From NCBI RefSeq assembly GCF_051014685.1, contig NW_027478922.1, positions 1 through 64,000 of the forward strand: 64,000 nt of DNA, written 5' to 3'. Under the pieces are notes generated by a model that was not told where the DNA came from, ran no database searches, and saw only the letters and a program-made list of their open reading frames with translations. The DNA is from Ptiloglossa arizonensis. Its lineage: Eukaryota; Arthropoda; Insecta; Hymenoptera; Colletidae. The position numbers were made by a program, and so were the translations under genes. Position 1 is the first letter of the stretch; the number at the start of each line of letters is the position of its first letter. Positions 23,125-36,109 of the stretch are shown here, in pieces.

Positions 23125-25398
23125 TCGCCCGATTACAACGGTTTGCGTACTTTTCCCCTAGGCCGTTCTAGTTATTCGTTTCAAGCATCAGAACTGCGAA
23201 AATGTTGAGTTTCTCAAGCGTTTCTTACCTACAAACTGCCATATCTCGCGAACGGATTGACCAATCCTCAAAATTTCTGTTGCATCTGAAAGTAGAAACT
23301 CGCCCAATTACAACGGTATGCGTACTTTTCCCCTAGGCCGTTCAAGTTAATCGTTTCGAGCATCAGAACTGCGAAAATTTTGAGTTTCTCAAGCGTTTCT
23401 TACTTCCAAACTACCATATCTCGCGAACGGATTGACCAATCCGCAAAATTTCTGTTGCATCTGAAAGTAGAAGCTCGCCCGATTACAACGGAGTGGGTAC
23501 TTTTCCCCGAGGCCGTTCTAGTTATTCGTTTCGAGCATCAGAACTGCGAAAATTTTGAGTTTCTCAAGCGTTTCTTACTTCCAAACTGCCATATCTCGCG
23601 AACGGATTGAGCAATCCGCAAAATTTCTGTTGCATCTGAAAGTAGAAACTTGCCCGATTACAACTGTATGCGTACTTTTCCCCTAGTCCGTTCTAGTTAT
23701 TCGTTTCGAGTATCAGAGACTGCGAAAATTTTGAGTTTCTCAGGCGTTTCATACCTCCAAACTGCCATATCTCGCGAACGGATTGACCAATCCGCAAAAT
23801 TTCTGTTGCATCTGAGAGTAGAAACTCGCCCGATTACAACGGTATGCGTACTTTCCCCTAGTCAGTTCTAGTTATTCGTTTCGAGCATCAGAACTGCGAA
23901 AATTTTGAGTTTCTCAAGTGTTTCTTACCTCCAAACTGCCATATCTCGCGAACGGATTGACTAATCCGCAAAATTTTTGTTGCGTCTGAAAGTAGAAACT
24001 CGCCCGATTACAACTGTATGCGTACTTTTCCCCTAGTCCGTTCTAGTTATTCGTTTCGAGCATCAGAACTGCGAAAATTTTGAGTTTCTGAAGCGTTTCT
24101 TACATCCAAACTGCCATATCTCGCGAACGGATTGACCAATCCGCAAAATTTCTGTTGCATCTGAAAGTAGAAACTCGCCCGATTACAACGGTATGCGTAC
24201 TTTTCCCCTAGGCCGTTCTAGTTATTCGTTTCGAGCATCAGAACTGCGAAAATTTTGAGTTTCTCAAGCGTTTCTTACCTCCAAACTGCCATATCTCGCG
24301 AATGGATTGACCAATGCGCAAAATTTCTGTTGCATCTGAAAGTAGAAGCTCGCCCGATTACAACGGTGTGCGTACTTTTCCCCTAGGCCGTTCGAGTTAT
24401 TCGTTTCGAGCATCAGAACTGCGAAAATTTTGTGTTTCTCAAGTGTTTCATACTTCCAAACTGCCATATCTCGCGAACGGATTGACCAATCCGCAAAATT
24501 TCTGTTGCATCTGAGAGTAGAAACTCGCCCGATTACAACGGTATGCGTACTTTTCCCCTAGGCCGTTCTAGTTATTCGTTTCGAGCATCAGAACTGCGAA
24601 AATTGTGAGTTTCTCAAGCGTTTCTTACCTCCAAACTGCCATATCTCGCGAATGGATTGACCAATGCGCAAAATTTCTGTTGCATCTGAAAGTAGAAGCT
24701 CGCCCGATTACAACGGTGTGGGTACTTTTCCCCGAGGCCGTTCTAGTTATTCGTTTCGAGCATCAGAACTGCGAAAATTTTGAGTTTCTCAAGCGTTTCT
24801 TACTTCCAATCTGCCATATCTCGCGAACGGATTGACCAATCCGCAAAATTTCTGCTGCATCTGAAAGTAGAAAGTTGCCCGATTACAACTGTATGCGTAC
24901 TTTTCCCCTAGTCCGTTCTAGTTATTCGTTTCGAGTATCAGAACTGCGAAAATTTTGAGTTTCTCAGGCGTTTCATACCTCCAAACTGCCATATCTTGCG
25001 AATGGATTGACCAATCCGCAAAATTTCTGTTGCATCTGAAAGTAGAAACTCGCCTGATTACAACGGTATGCGTACTTTTCCCCTAGGCCGTTCTAGTTAT
25101 TCGTTTTGAGCATTAGAACTGCGAAAATGTTGAGTTTCTCAAGCGTTTCTTACCTCCAAACTGCCATATCTCGCGAACGGATTGACCAATCCGCAAAATT
25201 TCTGTTGCATCTGAGAGTAGAAACTCGCCCGATTACAACGGTATGCGTACTTTTCCCCTAGGCCGTTCTAGTTATTCGTTTCGAGCATCAGAACTGCGAA
25301 AATTGTGAGTTTCTCAAGCGTTTCTTACCTCCAAACTGCCATATCTCGCGAATGGATTGACCAATGCGCAAAATTTCTGTTGCATCTGAAAGTAGAAG
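23125..25398 (+). repeat. 13-monomer duplication, copy 2
   Basis: It follows copy 1 monomer for monomer, with one private insertion near 23717 (cagagactgcg instead of cagaactgcg), the only single-base insertion I found in the window. It ends near 25400, where a gtgtggg monomer takes the place of the ggtttgcg monomer expected from copy 1. That is the edge of a 4-monomer tandem repeat. Confidence 0.8.
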
Positions 25399-25890
25399 CT
25401 CGCCCGATTACAACGGTGTGGGTACTTTTCCCCGAGGCCGTTCTAGTTATTCGTTTCGAGCATCAGAACTGCGAAAATTTTGAGTTTCTCAAGCGTTTCT
25501 TACTTCCAATCTGCCATATCTCGCGAACGGATTGACCAATCCGCAAAATTTCTGCTGCATCTGAATGTAGAAAGTTGCCCGATTACAACTGTATGCGTAC
25601 TTTTCCCCTAGTCCGTTCTAGTTATTCGTTTCGAGTATCAGAACTGCGAAAATTTTGAGTTTCTCAGGCGTTTCATACCTCCAAACTGCCATATCTTGCG
25701 AACGGATTGACCAATCTGCAAAATTTCTGTTGCATCTGAAAGTAGAAACTCGCCTGATTACAACGGTATGCGTACTTTTCCCCTTGGCCGTTCTAGTTAT
25801 TCGTTTTGAGCATTAGAACTGCGAAAATGTTGAGTTTCTCAAGCGTTTCTTACCTCCAAACTGCCATATCTCGCGAACGGATTGACCAAT
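24491..25890 (+). repeat. Two tandem 4-monomer (700 bp) units
   Basis: The series gagagtag/ttgtgag, gtgtggg/ccccgagg, gctgcatc/aaagttg, cctgatt/ttttgagcattag occurs at 24491-25190 and again at 25191-25890. The gtgtggg landmark repeats at 700 bp (24717, 25417). Private changes in the second unit are gaatgtag (about 25565), caatctgc (about 25714) and ccccttggcc (about 25780). Confidence 0.84.
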
Positions 25891-28800
25891 CCGCAAAATT
25901 TCTGTTGCATCTGAAAGTAGAAGCTCGCCCGATTACAACGGTGTGCGTACTTTTCCCCTAGGCCGTTCTAGTTATTCGTTTCGAGCATCAGAACTGCGAA
26001 AATTTTGAGTTTCTCAAGCGTTTCTTACTTCCAAACTGCCATATCTCGCGAACGGATTGACCAATCCGCAAAATTTCTGTTGCATCTGAAAGTAGAAACT
26101 CGCCCGATTACAACTGTATGCGTACTTTTCCCCTAGTCCGTTCTAGTTATTCGTTTCGAGCATCAGAACTGCGAAAATTTTGAGTTTCTGAAGCGTTTCT
26201 TACCTCCAAACTGCCATATCTCGCGAACGGATTGACCAATCCGCAAAGTTTCTGTTGCATCTGAAAGTAGAAGCTCGCCCGATTACAACGGTATGCGTAC
26301 TTTTCCCCTAGGCCGTTCTAGTTAATCGTTTCGAGCATCAGAACTGCGAAAATTTTGAGTTTCTCAAGCGTTTCATACTTCCAAACTGCCATATCTCGCG
26401 AACGGATTGACCAATCCGCAAAATTTCTGTTGCATCTGAGAGTAGAAACTCGCCCGATTACAACGGTATGCGTACTTTTCCCCTAGTCAGTTCTAGTTAT
26501 TCGTTTCGAGCATCAGAACTGCGAAAATTTTGAGTTTCTCAAGTGTTTCTTACCTCCAAACTGCCATATCTCGCGAACGGATTGACTAATCCGCAAAATT
26601 TTTGTTGCGTCTGAAAGTAGAAACTCGCCCGATTACAACGGTATGCGTACTTTTCCCCTAGGCAGTTCTAGTTATTCGTTTCGAGCATCAGAACAGCGAA
26701 AATTTTGAGTTTCTCAAGCGTTTCTTACCTCCAAACTGCCATATCTCGCGAACGGATTGACCAATCCGCAAAATTTCTGTTGCATCTGAAGGTAGAAACT
26801 CGCCCGATTGCAACGGTATACGTACTTTTCCCCTAGTCCGTTCTAGTTATTCGTTTCGAGCATCAGAACTGCGCAAATGTTGAGTTTCTCAAGCATTTCT
26901 TACCTACAAACTGCCATATCTCGCGAACGGATTGACCAATCCTCAAAATTTCTGTTGCATCTGAAAGTAGAAACTCGCCCGATTACAACTGTATGCGTAC
27001 TTTTCCCCTAGTCCGTTCTAGTTATTCGTTTCGAGCATCAGAACTGCGAAAATTTTGAGTTTCTGAAGCGTTTCTTACCTCCAAACTGCCATATCTCGCG
27101 AAGGATTGACCAATCCGCAAAGTTTCTGTTGCATCTGAAAGTAGAAACTCGCCCGATTACAACGGTATGCGTACTTTTCCCCTAGGCCGTTCTAGTTAAT
27201 CGTTTCGAGCATCAGAACTGCGAAAATTTTGAGTTTCTCAAGCGTTTCATACTTCCAAACTGCCATATCTCGCGAACGGATTGACCAATCCGCAAAATTT
27301 CTGTTGCATCTGAGAGTAGAAACTCGCCCGATTACAACGGTATGCGTACTTTTCCCCTAGTCAGTTCTAGTTATTCGTTTCGAGCATCAGAACTGCGCAA
27401 ATGTTGAGTTTCTCAAGCATTTCTTACCTACAAACTGCCATATCTCGCGAACGGATTGACCAATCCTCAAAATTTCTGTTGCATCTGAAAGTAGAAACTC
27501 GCCCGATTACAACGGTATGCGTACTTTTCCCCTAGGCCGTTCTAGTTATTCGTTTCGAGCATCAGAACTGCGAAAATTTTGAGTTTCTCAAGCGTTTCTT
27601 ACCTCCAAACTGCCAATTCTCGCGAATGGATTGACCAATGCGTAAAATTTCTGTTGCATCTGAAAGTAGAAGCTCGCCCGATTACAACGGTGTGCGTACT
27701 TTTCCCCTAGGCCGTTCTAGTTATTCGTTTCGAGCATCAGAACTGCGAAAATGTTGAGTTTCTCAAGCGTTTCTTACCTACAAACTGCCATATCTCGCGA
27801 ACTGATTGACCAATCCTCAAAATTTCTTTTGCATCTGAAAGTAGAAACTCGCCCGATTACAACGGTATGCGTACTTTTCCCCTAGGCCGTTCTAGTTATT
27901 CGTTTCGAGCATCAGAACTGCGTAAATTTGAGTTTCTCAAGCGTTTCTTACCTCCAAACTGCCATATCTCGCGAATGGATTGACCAATCCGCAAAATGTC
28001 TGTTGCATCTGAAAGTAGAAGCTCGCCCGATTACAACGGTGTGCGTACTTTTCCCCTAGGCCGTTCTAGTTATTCGTTTCGAGCATCAGAACTGCGAAAA
28101 TTTTGAGTTTCTCAAGCGTTTCTTACTTCCAAACTGCCATATCTCGCGAACGGATTGACCAATCCGCAAAATTTCTGTTGCATCTGAAAGTAGAAACTCG
28201 CCCGATTACAACGATATGCGTACTTTTCCCCTAGGCCGTTGTAGTTATTCGTTTCGAACATGAGAACTGCGAAAATTTTGGGTTTCTCAAGCGTTGCTTA
28301 CTTCCAAACTTCCATATCTCGCGAACGGATTGACCAATCCGCAAAATTTCTGTTGCATCTGAAAGTAGAAACTCGCCCGATTACAACGGTATGCGTACTT
28401 TTCCCCTAGGCCGTTCTAGTTATTCGTTTCGAGCATCAGAACTGCGAAAATGTTGAGTTTCTCAAGCGTTTCTTACCTACAAACTGCCATATCTCGCGAA
28501 CGGATTGACCAATCCTCAAAATTTCTGTTGCATCTGAAAGTAGAAACTCGCCCGATTACAACTGTATGCGTACTTTTCCCCTAGTCCGTTCTAGTTATTC
28601 GTTTCGAGCATCAGAACTGCGAAAATTTTGAGTTTCTGAAGCGTTTCTTACCTCCAAACTGCCATATCTCGCGAACGGATTGACCAATCCGCAAAGTTTC
28701 TGTTGCATCTGAAAGTAGAAACTCGCCCGATTACAACGGTATGCGTACTTTTCCCCTAGTCAGTTCTAGTTAATCGTTTCGAGCATCAGAACTGCGAAAA

Positions 28801-29562
28801 TTTTGAGTTTCTCAAGTGTTTCTTACCTCCAAACTGCCATATCTCGCGAACGGATTGACTAATCCGCAAAATTTTTGTTACGTCTGAAAGTAGAAACTCG
28901 CCCGATTACAACGGTATGCGTACTTTTCCCCTAGGCAGTTCTAGTTATTCGTTTCGAGCATCAGAACTGCGAAAATTTTGAGTTTCTCAAGCGTTTCTTA
29001 CCTCCAAACTGCCATATCTCGCGAACGGATTGACCAATCCGCAAAATTTCTGTTGCATCTGAAGGTAGAAACTCGCCCGATTGCAACGGTATACGTACTT
29101 TTCCCCTAGTCCGTTCTAGTTATTCGTTTCGAGCATCAGAACTGCGCAAATGTTGAGTTTCTCAAGCATTTCTTACCTACAAACTGCCATATCTCGCGAA
29201 CGGATTGACCAATCCTCAAAATTTCTGTTGCATCTGAAAGTAGAAACTCGCCCGATTACAACTGTATGCGTACTTTTCCCCTAGTCCGTTCTAGTTATTC
29301 GTTTCGAGCATCAGAACTGCGAAAATTTTGAGTTTCTGAAGCGTTTCTTACCTCCAAACTGCCATATCTCGCGAAGGATTGACCAATCCGCAAAGTTTCT
29401 GTTGCATCTGAAAGTAGAAACTCGCCCGATTACAACGGTATGCGTACTTTTCCCCTAGGCCGTTCTAGTTAATCGTTTCGAGCATCAGAACTGCGAAAAT
29501 TTTGAGTTTCTCAAGCGTTTCATACTTCCAAACTGCCATATCTCGCGAACGGATTGACCAAT
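25891..29562 (+). repeat. Domain D mosaic with a duplicated block about 2273 bp apart
   Basis: Monomer types from C and F are mixed without a simple HOR. Five monomers starting at 26591 (ttttt monomer, gaaggtag/gattgc, cctcaa with cgaaggattg, gcaaagtttc, gagagtag/tagtcag) recur from 28864. Both copies share the rare loss giving cgaaggattg (27099, 29372). Between them lie a ccaattctcg/gcgtaaaa pair (27615-27655), another T loss (cgtaaatttgag, about 27929) and the cgatatg/gaacatgag type known from domain C (28164). Confidence 0.76.
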
Positions 29563-30612
29563 CCGCAAAATTTCTGTTGCATCTGAGAGTAGAAACTCGC
29601 CCGATTACAACGGTATGCGTACTTTTCCCCTAGTCAGTTCTAGTTATTCGTTTCGAGCATCAGCACTGCGAAAATTTTGAGTTTCTCAAGTGTTTCTTAC
29701 CTCCAAACTGCCATATCTCGCGAACGGATTGACTAATCCGCAAAATTTTTGTTGCGTCTGAAAGTAGAAACTCGCCCGATTACAACGGTATGCGTACTTT
29801 TCCCCTAGGCAGTTCTAGTTATTCGTTTCGAGCATCAGAACTGCGAAAATTTTGAGTTTCTCAAGCGTTTCTTACCTCCAAACTGCCATATCTCGCGAAC
29901 GGATTGACCAATCCGCAAAATTTCTGTTGCATCTGAAAGTAGAAACTCGCCCGATTGCAACGGTATACGTACTTTTCCCCTAGTCCGTTCTTGTTATTCG
30001 TTTCGAGCATCAGAACTGCGCAAATGTTGAGTTTCTCAAGCATTTCTTACCTACAAACTGCCATATCTCGCGAACGGATTGACCAATCCTCAAAATTTCT
30101 GTTGCATCTGAAAGTAGAAACTCGCCCGATTACAACGGTATGCGTACTTTTCCCCTAGGCCGTTCTAGTTATTCGTTTCGAGCATCAGAACTGCGAAAAT
30201 TTTGAGTTTCTCAAGCGTTTCTTACCTCCAAACTGCCAATTCTCGCGAATGGATTGACCAATGCGTAAAATTTCTGTTGCATCTGAAAGTAGAAGCTCGC
30301 CCGATTAAAACGGTGTGCGTACTTTTCCCCTAGGCCGTTCTAGTTATTCGTTTCGAGCATCAGAACTGCGAAAATGTTGAGTTTCTCAAGCGTTTCTTAC
30401 CTACAAACTGCCATATCTCGCGAACTGATTGACCAATCCTCAAAATTTCTTTTGCATCTGAAAGTAGAAACTCGCCCGATTACAACGGTATGCGTACTTT
30501 TCCCCTAGGCCGTTCTAGTTATTCGTTTCGAGCATCAGAACTGCGTAAATTTTGAGTTTCTCAAGTGTTTCTTACCTACAAACTGCCATATCTCGCGAAT
30601 GGATTGACCAAT
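29563..30612 (+). repeat. Six-monomer block reused in domain G
   Basis: The order is gagagtag/tagtcag/gcactgcg, ttttt monomer, gattgcaacggtatacg with ttcttgttattcg and gcgcaaatg, cctcaa ending ccaattctcg, gcgtaaaa/agctcg, cctcaa/cttttgc. The same order from gagagtag to gcgtaaaa returns at 56681 and at 61755, over 26 and 32 kb away. The uncommon gcactgcg (29660, 56780) and ttcttgttattcg variants (29989, 57106, 62180) mark the relation. Confidence 0.78.
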
Positions 30613-33309
30613 GCGCAAAATTTCTGTTGCATCTGAAAGTAGAAGCTCGCCCGATTACAACGGTGTGGGTACTTTTCCCCGAGGCCGTTCTAGTTATTCG
30701 TTTCGAGCATCAGAACTGCGAAAATTTTGAGTTTCTCAAGCGTTTCTTACTTCCAATCTGCCATATCTCGCGAACGGATTGACCAATCCGCAAAATTTCT
30801 GCTGCATCTGAAAGTAGAAAGTTGCCCGATTACAACTGTATGCGTACTTTTCCCCTAGTCCGTTCTAGTTATTCGTTTCGAGTATCAGAACTGCGAAAAT
30901 TTTGAGTTTCTCAGGCGTTTCATACCTCCAAACTGCCATATCTTGCGAACGGATTGACCAATCCGCAAAATTTCTGTTGCATCTGAAAGTAGAAACTCGC
31001 CTGATTACAACGGTATGCGTACTTTTCCCCTAGGCCGTTCTAGTTATTCGTTTTGAGCATCAGAACTGCGAAAATGTTGAGTTTCTCAAGCGTTTCTTAC
31101 CTCCACACTGCCATATCTCGCGAACGGATTGACCAATCCGCAAAATTTCTGTTGCATCTGAAAGTAGAAGCTCGCCCGATTACAACGGTGTGCGTACTTT
31201 TCCCCTAGGCCGTTCTAGTTATTCGTTTCGAGCATCAGAACTGCGAAAATTTTGAGTTTCTCAAGCGTTTCTTACTTCCAAACTGCCATATCTCGCGAAC
31301 GGATTGACCAATCCGCAAAATTTCTGTTGCATCTGAAAGTAGAAGCTCGCCCGATTACAACGGTGTGCGTACTTTTCCCCTAGGCCGTTCTAGTTATTCG
31401 TTTCGAGCATCAGAACTGCGAAAATTTTGAGTTTCTCAAGCGTTTCTTACTTCCAAACTGCCATATCTCGCGAACGGATTGACCAATCCGCAAAATTTCT
31501 GTTGCATCTGAAAGTAGAAACTCGCCCGATTACAACTGTATGCGTACTTTTCCCCTAGTCCGTTCTAGTTATTCGTTTCGAGCATCAGAACTGCGAAAAT
31601 TTTGAGTTTCTCAAGTGTTTCTTACCTCCAAACTGCCATATCTCGCGAACGGATTGACTAATCCGCAAAATTTTTGTTGCGTCTGAAAGTAGAAACTCTC
31701 CCGATTACAACTGTATGCGTACTTTTCCCCTAGTCCGTTCTAGTTATTCGTTTCGAGCATCAGAACTGCGAAAATTTTGAGTTTCTGAAGCGTTTCTTAC
31801 ATCCAAACTGCCATATCTCGCGAACGGATTGACCAATCCGCAAAATTTCTGTTGCATCTGAAAGTAGAAACTCGCCCGATTACAACGGTATGCGTACTTT
31901 TCCCCTAGGCCGTTCTAGTTATTCGTTTCGAGCATCAGAACTGCGAAAATTTTGAGTTTCTCAAGCGTTTCTTACCTCCAAACTGCCATATCTCGCGAAT
32001 GGATTGACCAATGCGCAAAATTTCTGTTGCATCTGAAAGTAGAAGCTCGCCCGATTACAACGGTGTGCGTACTTTTCCCCTAGGCCGTTCGAGTTATTCG
32101 TTTCGAGCATCAGAACTGCGAAAATTTTGTGTTTCTCAAGTGTTTCATACTTCCAAACTGCCATATCTCGCGAACGGATTGACCAATCCGCAAAATTTCT
32201 GTTGCATCTGAGAGTAGAAACTCGCCCGATTACAACGGTATGCGTACTTTTCCCCTAGGCCGTTCTAGTTATTCGTTTCGAGCATCAGAACTGCGAAAAT
32301 TTTGAGTTTCTCAAGCGTTTCTTACTTCCAAACTGCCATATCTCGCGAACGGATTGACCAATCCGCAAAATTTCTGTTGCATCTGAAAGTAGAAACTCGC
32401 CCGATTACAACTGTATGCGTACTTTTCCCCTAGTCCGTTCTAGTTATTCGTTTCGAGCATCAGAACTGCGAAAATTTTGAGTTTCTGAAGCGTTTTTTAC
32501 CTCCAAACTGCCATATCTCGCGAACGGATTGACCAATCCGCAAAGTTTCTGTTGCATCTGAAAGTAGAAGCTCGCCCGATTACAACGGTGTGGGTACTTT
32601 TCCCCGAGGCCGTTCTAGTTATTCGTTTCGAGCATCAGAACTGCGAAAATTTTGAGTTTCTCAAGCGTTTCTTACTTCCAATCTGCCATATCTCGCGAAC
32701 GGATTGACCAATCCGCAAAATTTCTGCTGCATCTGAAAGTAGAAAGTTGCCCGATTACAACTGTATGCGTACTTTTCCCCTAGTCCGTTCTAGTTATTCG
32801 TTTCGAGTATCAGAACTGCGAAAATTTTGAGTTTCTCAGGCGTTTCATACCTCCAAACTGCCATATCTTGCGAACGGATTGACCAATCCGCAAAATTTCT
32901 GTTGCATCTGAAAGTAGAAACTCGCCTGATTACAACGGTATGCGTACTTTTCCCCTAGGCCGTTCTAGTTATTCGTTTTGAGCATCAGAACTGCGAAAAT
33001 GTTGAGTTTCTCAAGCGTTTCTTACCTCCAAACTGCCATATCTCGCGAACGGATTGACCAATCCGCAAAATTTCTGTTGCATCTGAAAGTAGAAGCTCGC
33101 CCGATTACAACGGTGTGCGTACTTTTCCCCTAGGCCGTTCTAGTTATTCGTTTCGAGCATCAGAACTGCGAAAATTTTGAGTTTCTCAAGCGTTTCTTAC
33201 TTCCAAACTGCCATATCTCGCGAACGGATTGACCAATCCGCAAAATTTCTGTTGCATCTGAAAGTAGAAACTCGCCCGATTACAACTGTATGCGTACTTT
33301 TCCCCTAGT
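30613..33309 (+). repeat. Domain D/E transition built of F-like monomers
   Basis: Monomers of the gtgtggg, gctgc/aaagttg, cctgatt, agctcg/ggtgtgcg, aactg/ctgaag, ttttt and gttcgag/ttttgtg types occur in an order that anticipates the 12-mer, but without the lost-T tag of domain F. The five monomers 32538-33412 match 34113-34987 at 1575-bp spacing. Two successive agctcg/ggtgtgcg monomers (31138 and 31313) form a local monomer duplication. A private change is ctccacactg near 31102. Confidence 0.72.
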
Positions 33310-36109
33310 CCGTTCTAGTTATTCGTTTCGAGCATCAGAACTGCGAAAATTTTGAGTTTCTGAAGCGTTTTTTACCTCCAAACTGCCATATCTCGCGAAC
33401 GGATTGACCAATCCGCAAAGTTTCTGTTGCATCTGAGAGTAGAAACTCGCCCGATTACAACGGTATGCGTACTTTTCCCCTAGTCAGTTCTAGTTATTCG
33501 TTTCGAGCATCAGAACTGCGAAAATTTTGAGTTTCTCAAGTGTTTCTTACCTCCAAACTGCCATATCTCGCGAACGGATTGACTAATCCGCAAAATTTTT
33601 GTTGCGTCTGAAAGTAGAAACTCGCCCGATTACAACTGTATGCGTACTTTTCCCCTAGTCCGTTCTAGTTATTCGTTTCGAGCATCAGAACTGCGAAAAT
33701 TTTGAGTTTCTGAAGCGTTTCTTACATCCAAACTGCCATATCTCGCGAACGGATTGACCAATCCGCAAAATTTCTGTTGCATCTGAAAGTAGAAACTCGC
33801 CCGATTACAACGGTATGCGTACTTTTCCCCTAGTCAGTTCTAGTTATTCGTTTCGAGCATCAGAACTGCGAAAATTTTGAGTTTCTCAAGTGTTTCTTAC
33901 ATCCAAACTGCCATATCTCGCGAACGGATTGACCAATCCGCAAAATTTCTGTTGCATCTGAAAGTAGAAACTCGCCCGATTACAACGGTATGCGTACTTT
34001 TCCCCTAGTCCGTTCTAGTTATTCGTTTCGAGCATCAGAACTGCGAAAATTTTGAGTTTCTGAAGCGTTTTTTACCTCCAAACTGCCATATCTCGCGAAC
34101 GGATTGACCAATCCGCAAAGTTTCTGTTGCATCTGAAAGTAGAAGCTCGCCCGATTACAACGGTGTGGGTACTTTTCCCCGAGGCCGTTCTAGTTATTCG
34201 TTTCGAGCATCAGAACTGCGAAAATTTTGAGTTTCTCAAGCGTTTCTTACTTCCAATCTGCCATATCTCGCGAACGGATTGACCAATCCGCAAAATTTCT
34301 GCTGCATCTGAAAGTAGAAAGTTGCCCGATTACAACTGTATGCGTACTTTTCCCCTAGTCCGTTCTAGTTATTCGTTTCGAGTATCAGAACTGCGAAAAT
34401 TTTGAGTTTCTCAGGCGTTTCATACCTCCAAACTGCCATATCTTGCGAACGGATTGACCAATCCGCAAAATTTCTGTTGCATCTGAAAGTAGAAACTCGC
34501 CTGATTACAACGGTATGCGTACTTTTCCCCTAGGCCGTTCTAGTTATTCGTTTTGAGCATCAGAACTGCGAAAATGTTGAGTTTCTCAAGCGTTTCTTAC
34601 CTCCAAACTGCCATATCTCGCGAACGGATTGACCAATCCGCAAAATTTCTGTTGCATCTGAAAGTAGAAGCTCGCCCGATTACAACGGTGTGCGTACTTT
34701 TCCCCTAGGCCGTTCTAGTTATTCGTTTCGAGCATCAGAACTGCGAAAATTTTGAGTTTCTCAAGCGTTTCTTACTTCCAAACTGCCATATCTCGCGAAC
34801 GGATTGACCAATCCGCAAAATTTCTGTTGCATCTGAAAGTAGAAACTCGCCCGATTACAACTGTATGCGTACTTTTCCCCTAGTCCGTTCTAGTTATTCG
34901 TTTCGAGCATCAGAACTGCGAAAATTTTGAGTTTCTGAAGCGTTTTTTACCTCCAAACTGCCATATCTCGCGAACGGATTGACCAATCCGCAAAGTTTCT
35001 GTTGCATCTGAAAGTAGAAGCTCGCCCGATTACAACGGTATGCGTACTTTTCCCCTAGGCCGTTCTAGTTAATCGTTTCGAGCATCAGAACTGCGAAAAT
35101 TTTGAGTTTCTCAAGCGTTTCATACTTCCAAACTGCCATATCTCGCGAACGGATTGACCAATCCGCAAAATTTCTGTTGCATCTGAAAGTAGAAACTCGC
35201 CCGATTACAACTGTATGCGTACTTTTCCCCTAGTCCGTTCTAGTTATTCGTTTCGAGCATCAGAACTGCGAAAATTTTGAGTTTCTCAAGCGTTTCTTAC
35301 TTCCAAACTGCCATATCTCGCGAACGGATTGAGCAATCCGCAAAATTTCTGTTGCATCTGAAAGTAGAAACTTGCCCGATTACAACTGTATGCGTACTTT
35401 TCCCCTAGTCCGTTCTAGTTATTCGTTTCGAGTATCAGAACTGCGAAAATTTTGAGTTTCTCAGGCGTTTCATACCTCCAAACTGCCATATCTCGCGAAC
35501 GGATTGACCAATCCGCAAAATTTCTGTTGCATCTGAGAGTAGAAACTCGCCCGATTACAACGGTATGCGTACTTTTCCCCTAGTCAGTTCTAGTTATTCG
35601 TTTCGAGCATCAGAACTGCGAAAATTTTGAGTTTCTCAAGTGTTTCTTACCTCCAAACTGCCATATCTCGCGAACGGATTGACTAATCCGCAAAATTTTT
35701 GTTGCGTCTGAAAGTAGAAACTCGCCCGATTACAACTGTATGCGTACTTTTCCCCTAGTCCGTTCTAGTTATTCGTTTCGAGCATCAGAACTGCGAAAAT
35801 TTTGAGTTTCTGAAGCGTTTCTTACATCCAAACTGCCATATCTCGCGAACGGATTGACCAATCCGCAAAATTTCTGTTGCATCTGAAAGTAGAAACTCGC
35901 CCGATTACAACGGTATGCGTACTTTTCCCCTAGGCCGTTCTAGTTATTCGTTTCGAGCATCAGAACTGCGAAAATTTTGAGTTTCTCAAGCGTTTCTTAC
36001 CTCCAAACTGCCATATCTCGCGAATGGATTGACCAATGCGCAAAATTTCTGTTGCAACTGAAAGTAGAAGCTCGCCCGATTACAACGGTGTGCGTACTTT
36101 TCCCCTAGG
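33310..36109 (+). repeat. 16-monomer block, copy 1 (2800 bp)
   Basis: Comparing this line by line with the sequence 2800 bp downstream, I found no difference between 33310-36115 and 36110-38915. It holds two or more of several types: three ctgaag monomers with gttttttacc (33366, 34066, 34941), two ttttt monomers, one gtgtggg/gctgc/cctgatt series, and a gagcaatcc/aacttg pair. It ends with a gttgcaactg monomer (36038). Confidence 0.9.

Noticed and set aside
27600..27640. ccaattctcg as a CCAAT-type promoter element
   Set aside because: It is a two-base variant of the ordinary ccatatctcg, repeated with its block in domains D and G, with no gene nearby.
29861..30158. Open frames of 60 and 67 codons around the ttcttgttattcg monomer, also at 56979 and 62053
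   Set aside because: They recur because the whole multi-monomer block is duplicated. No start context, signal or domain is visible.
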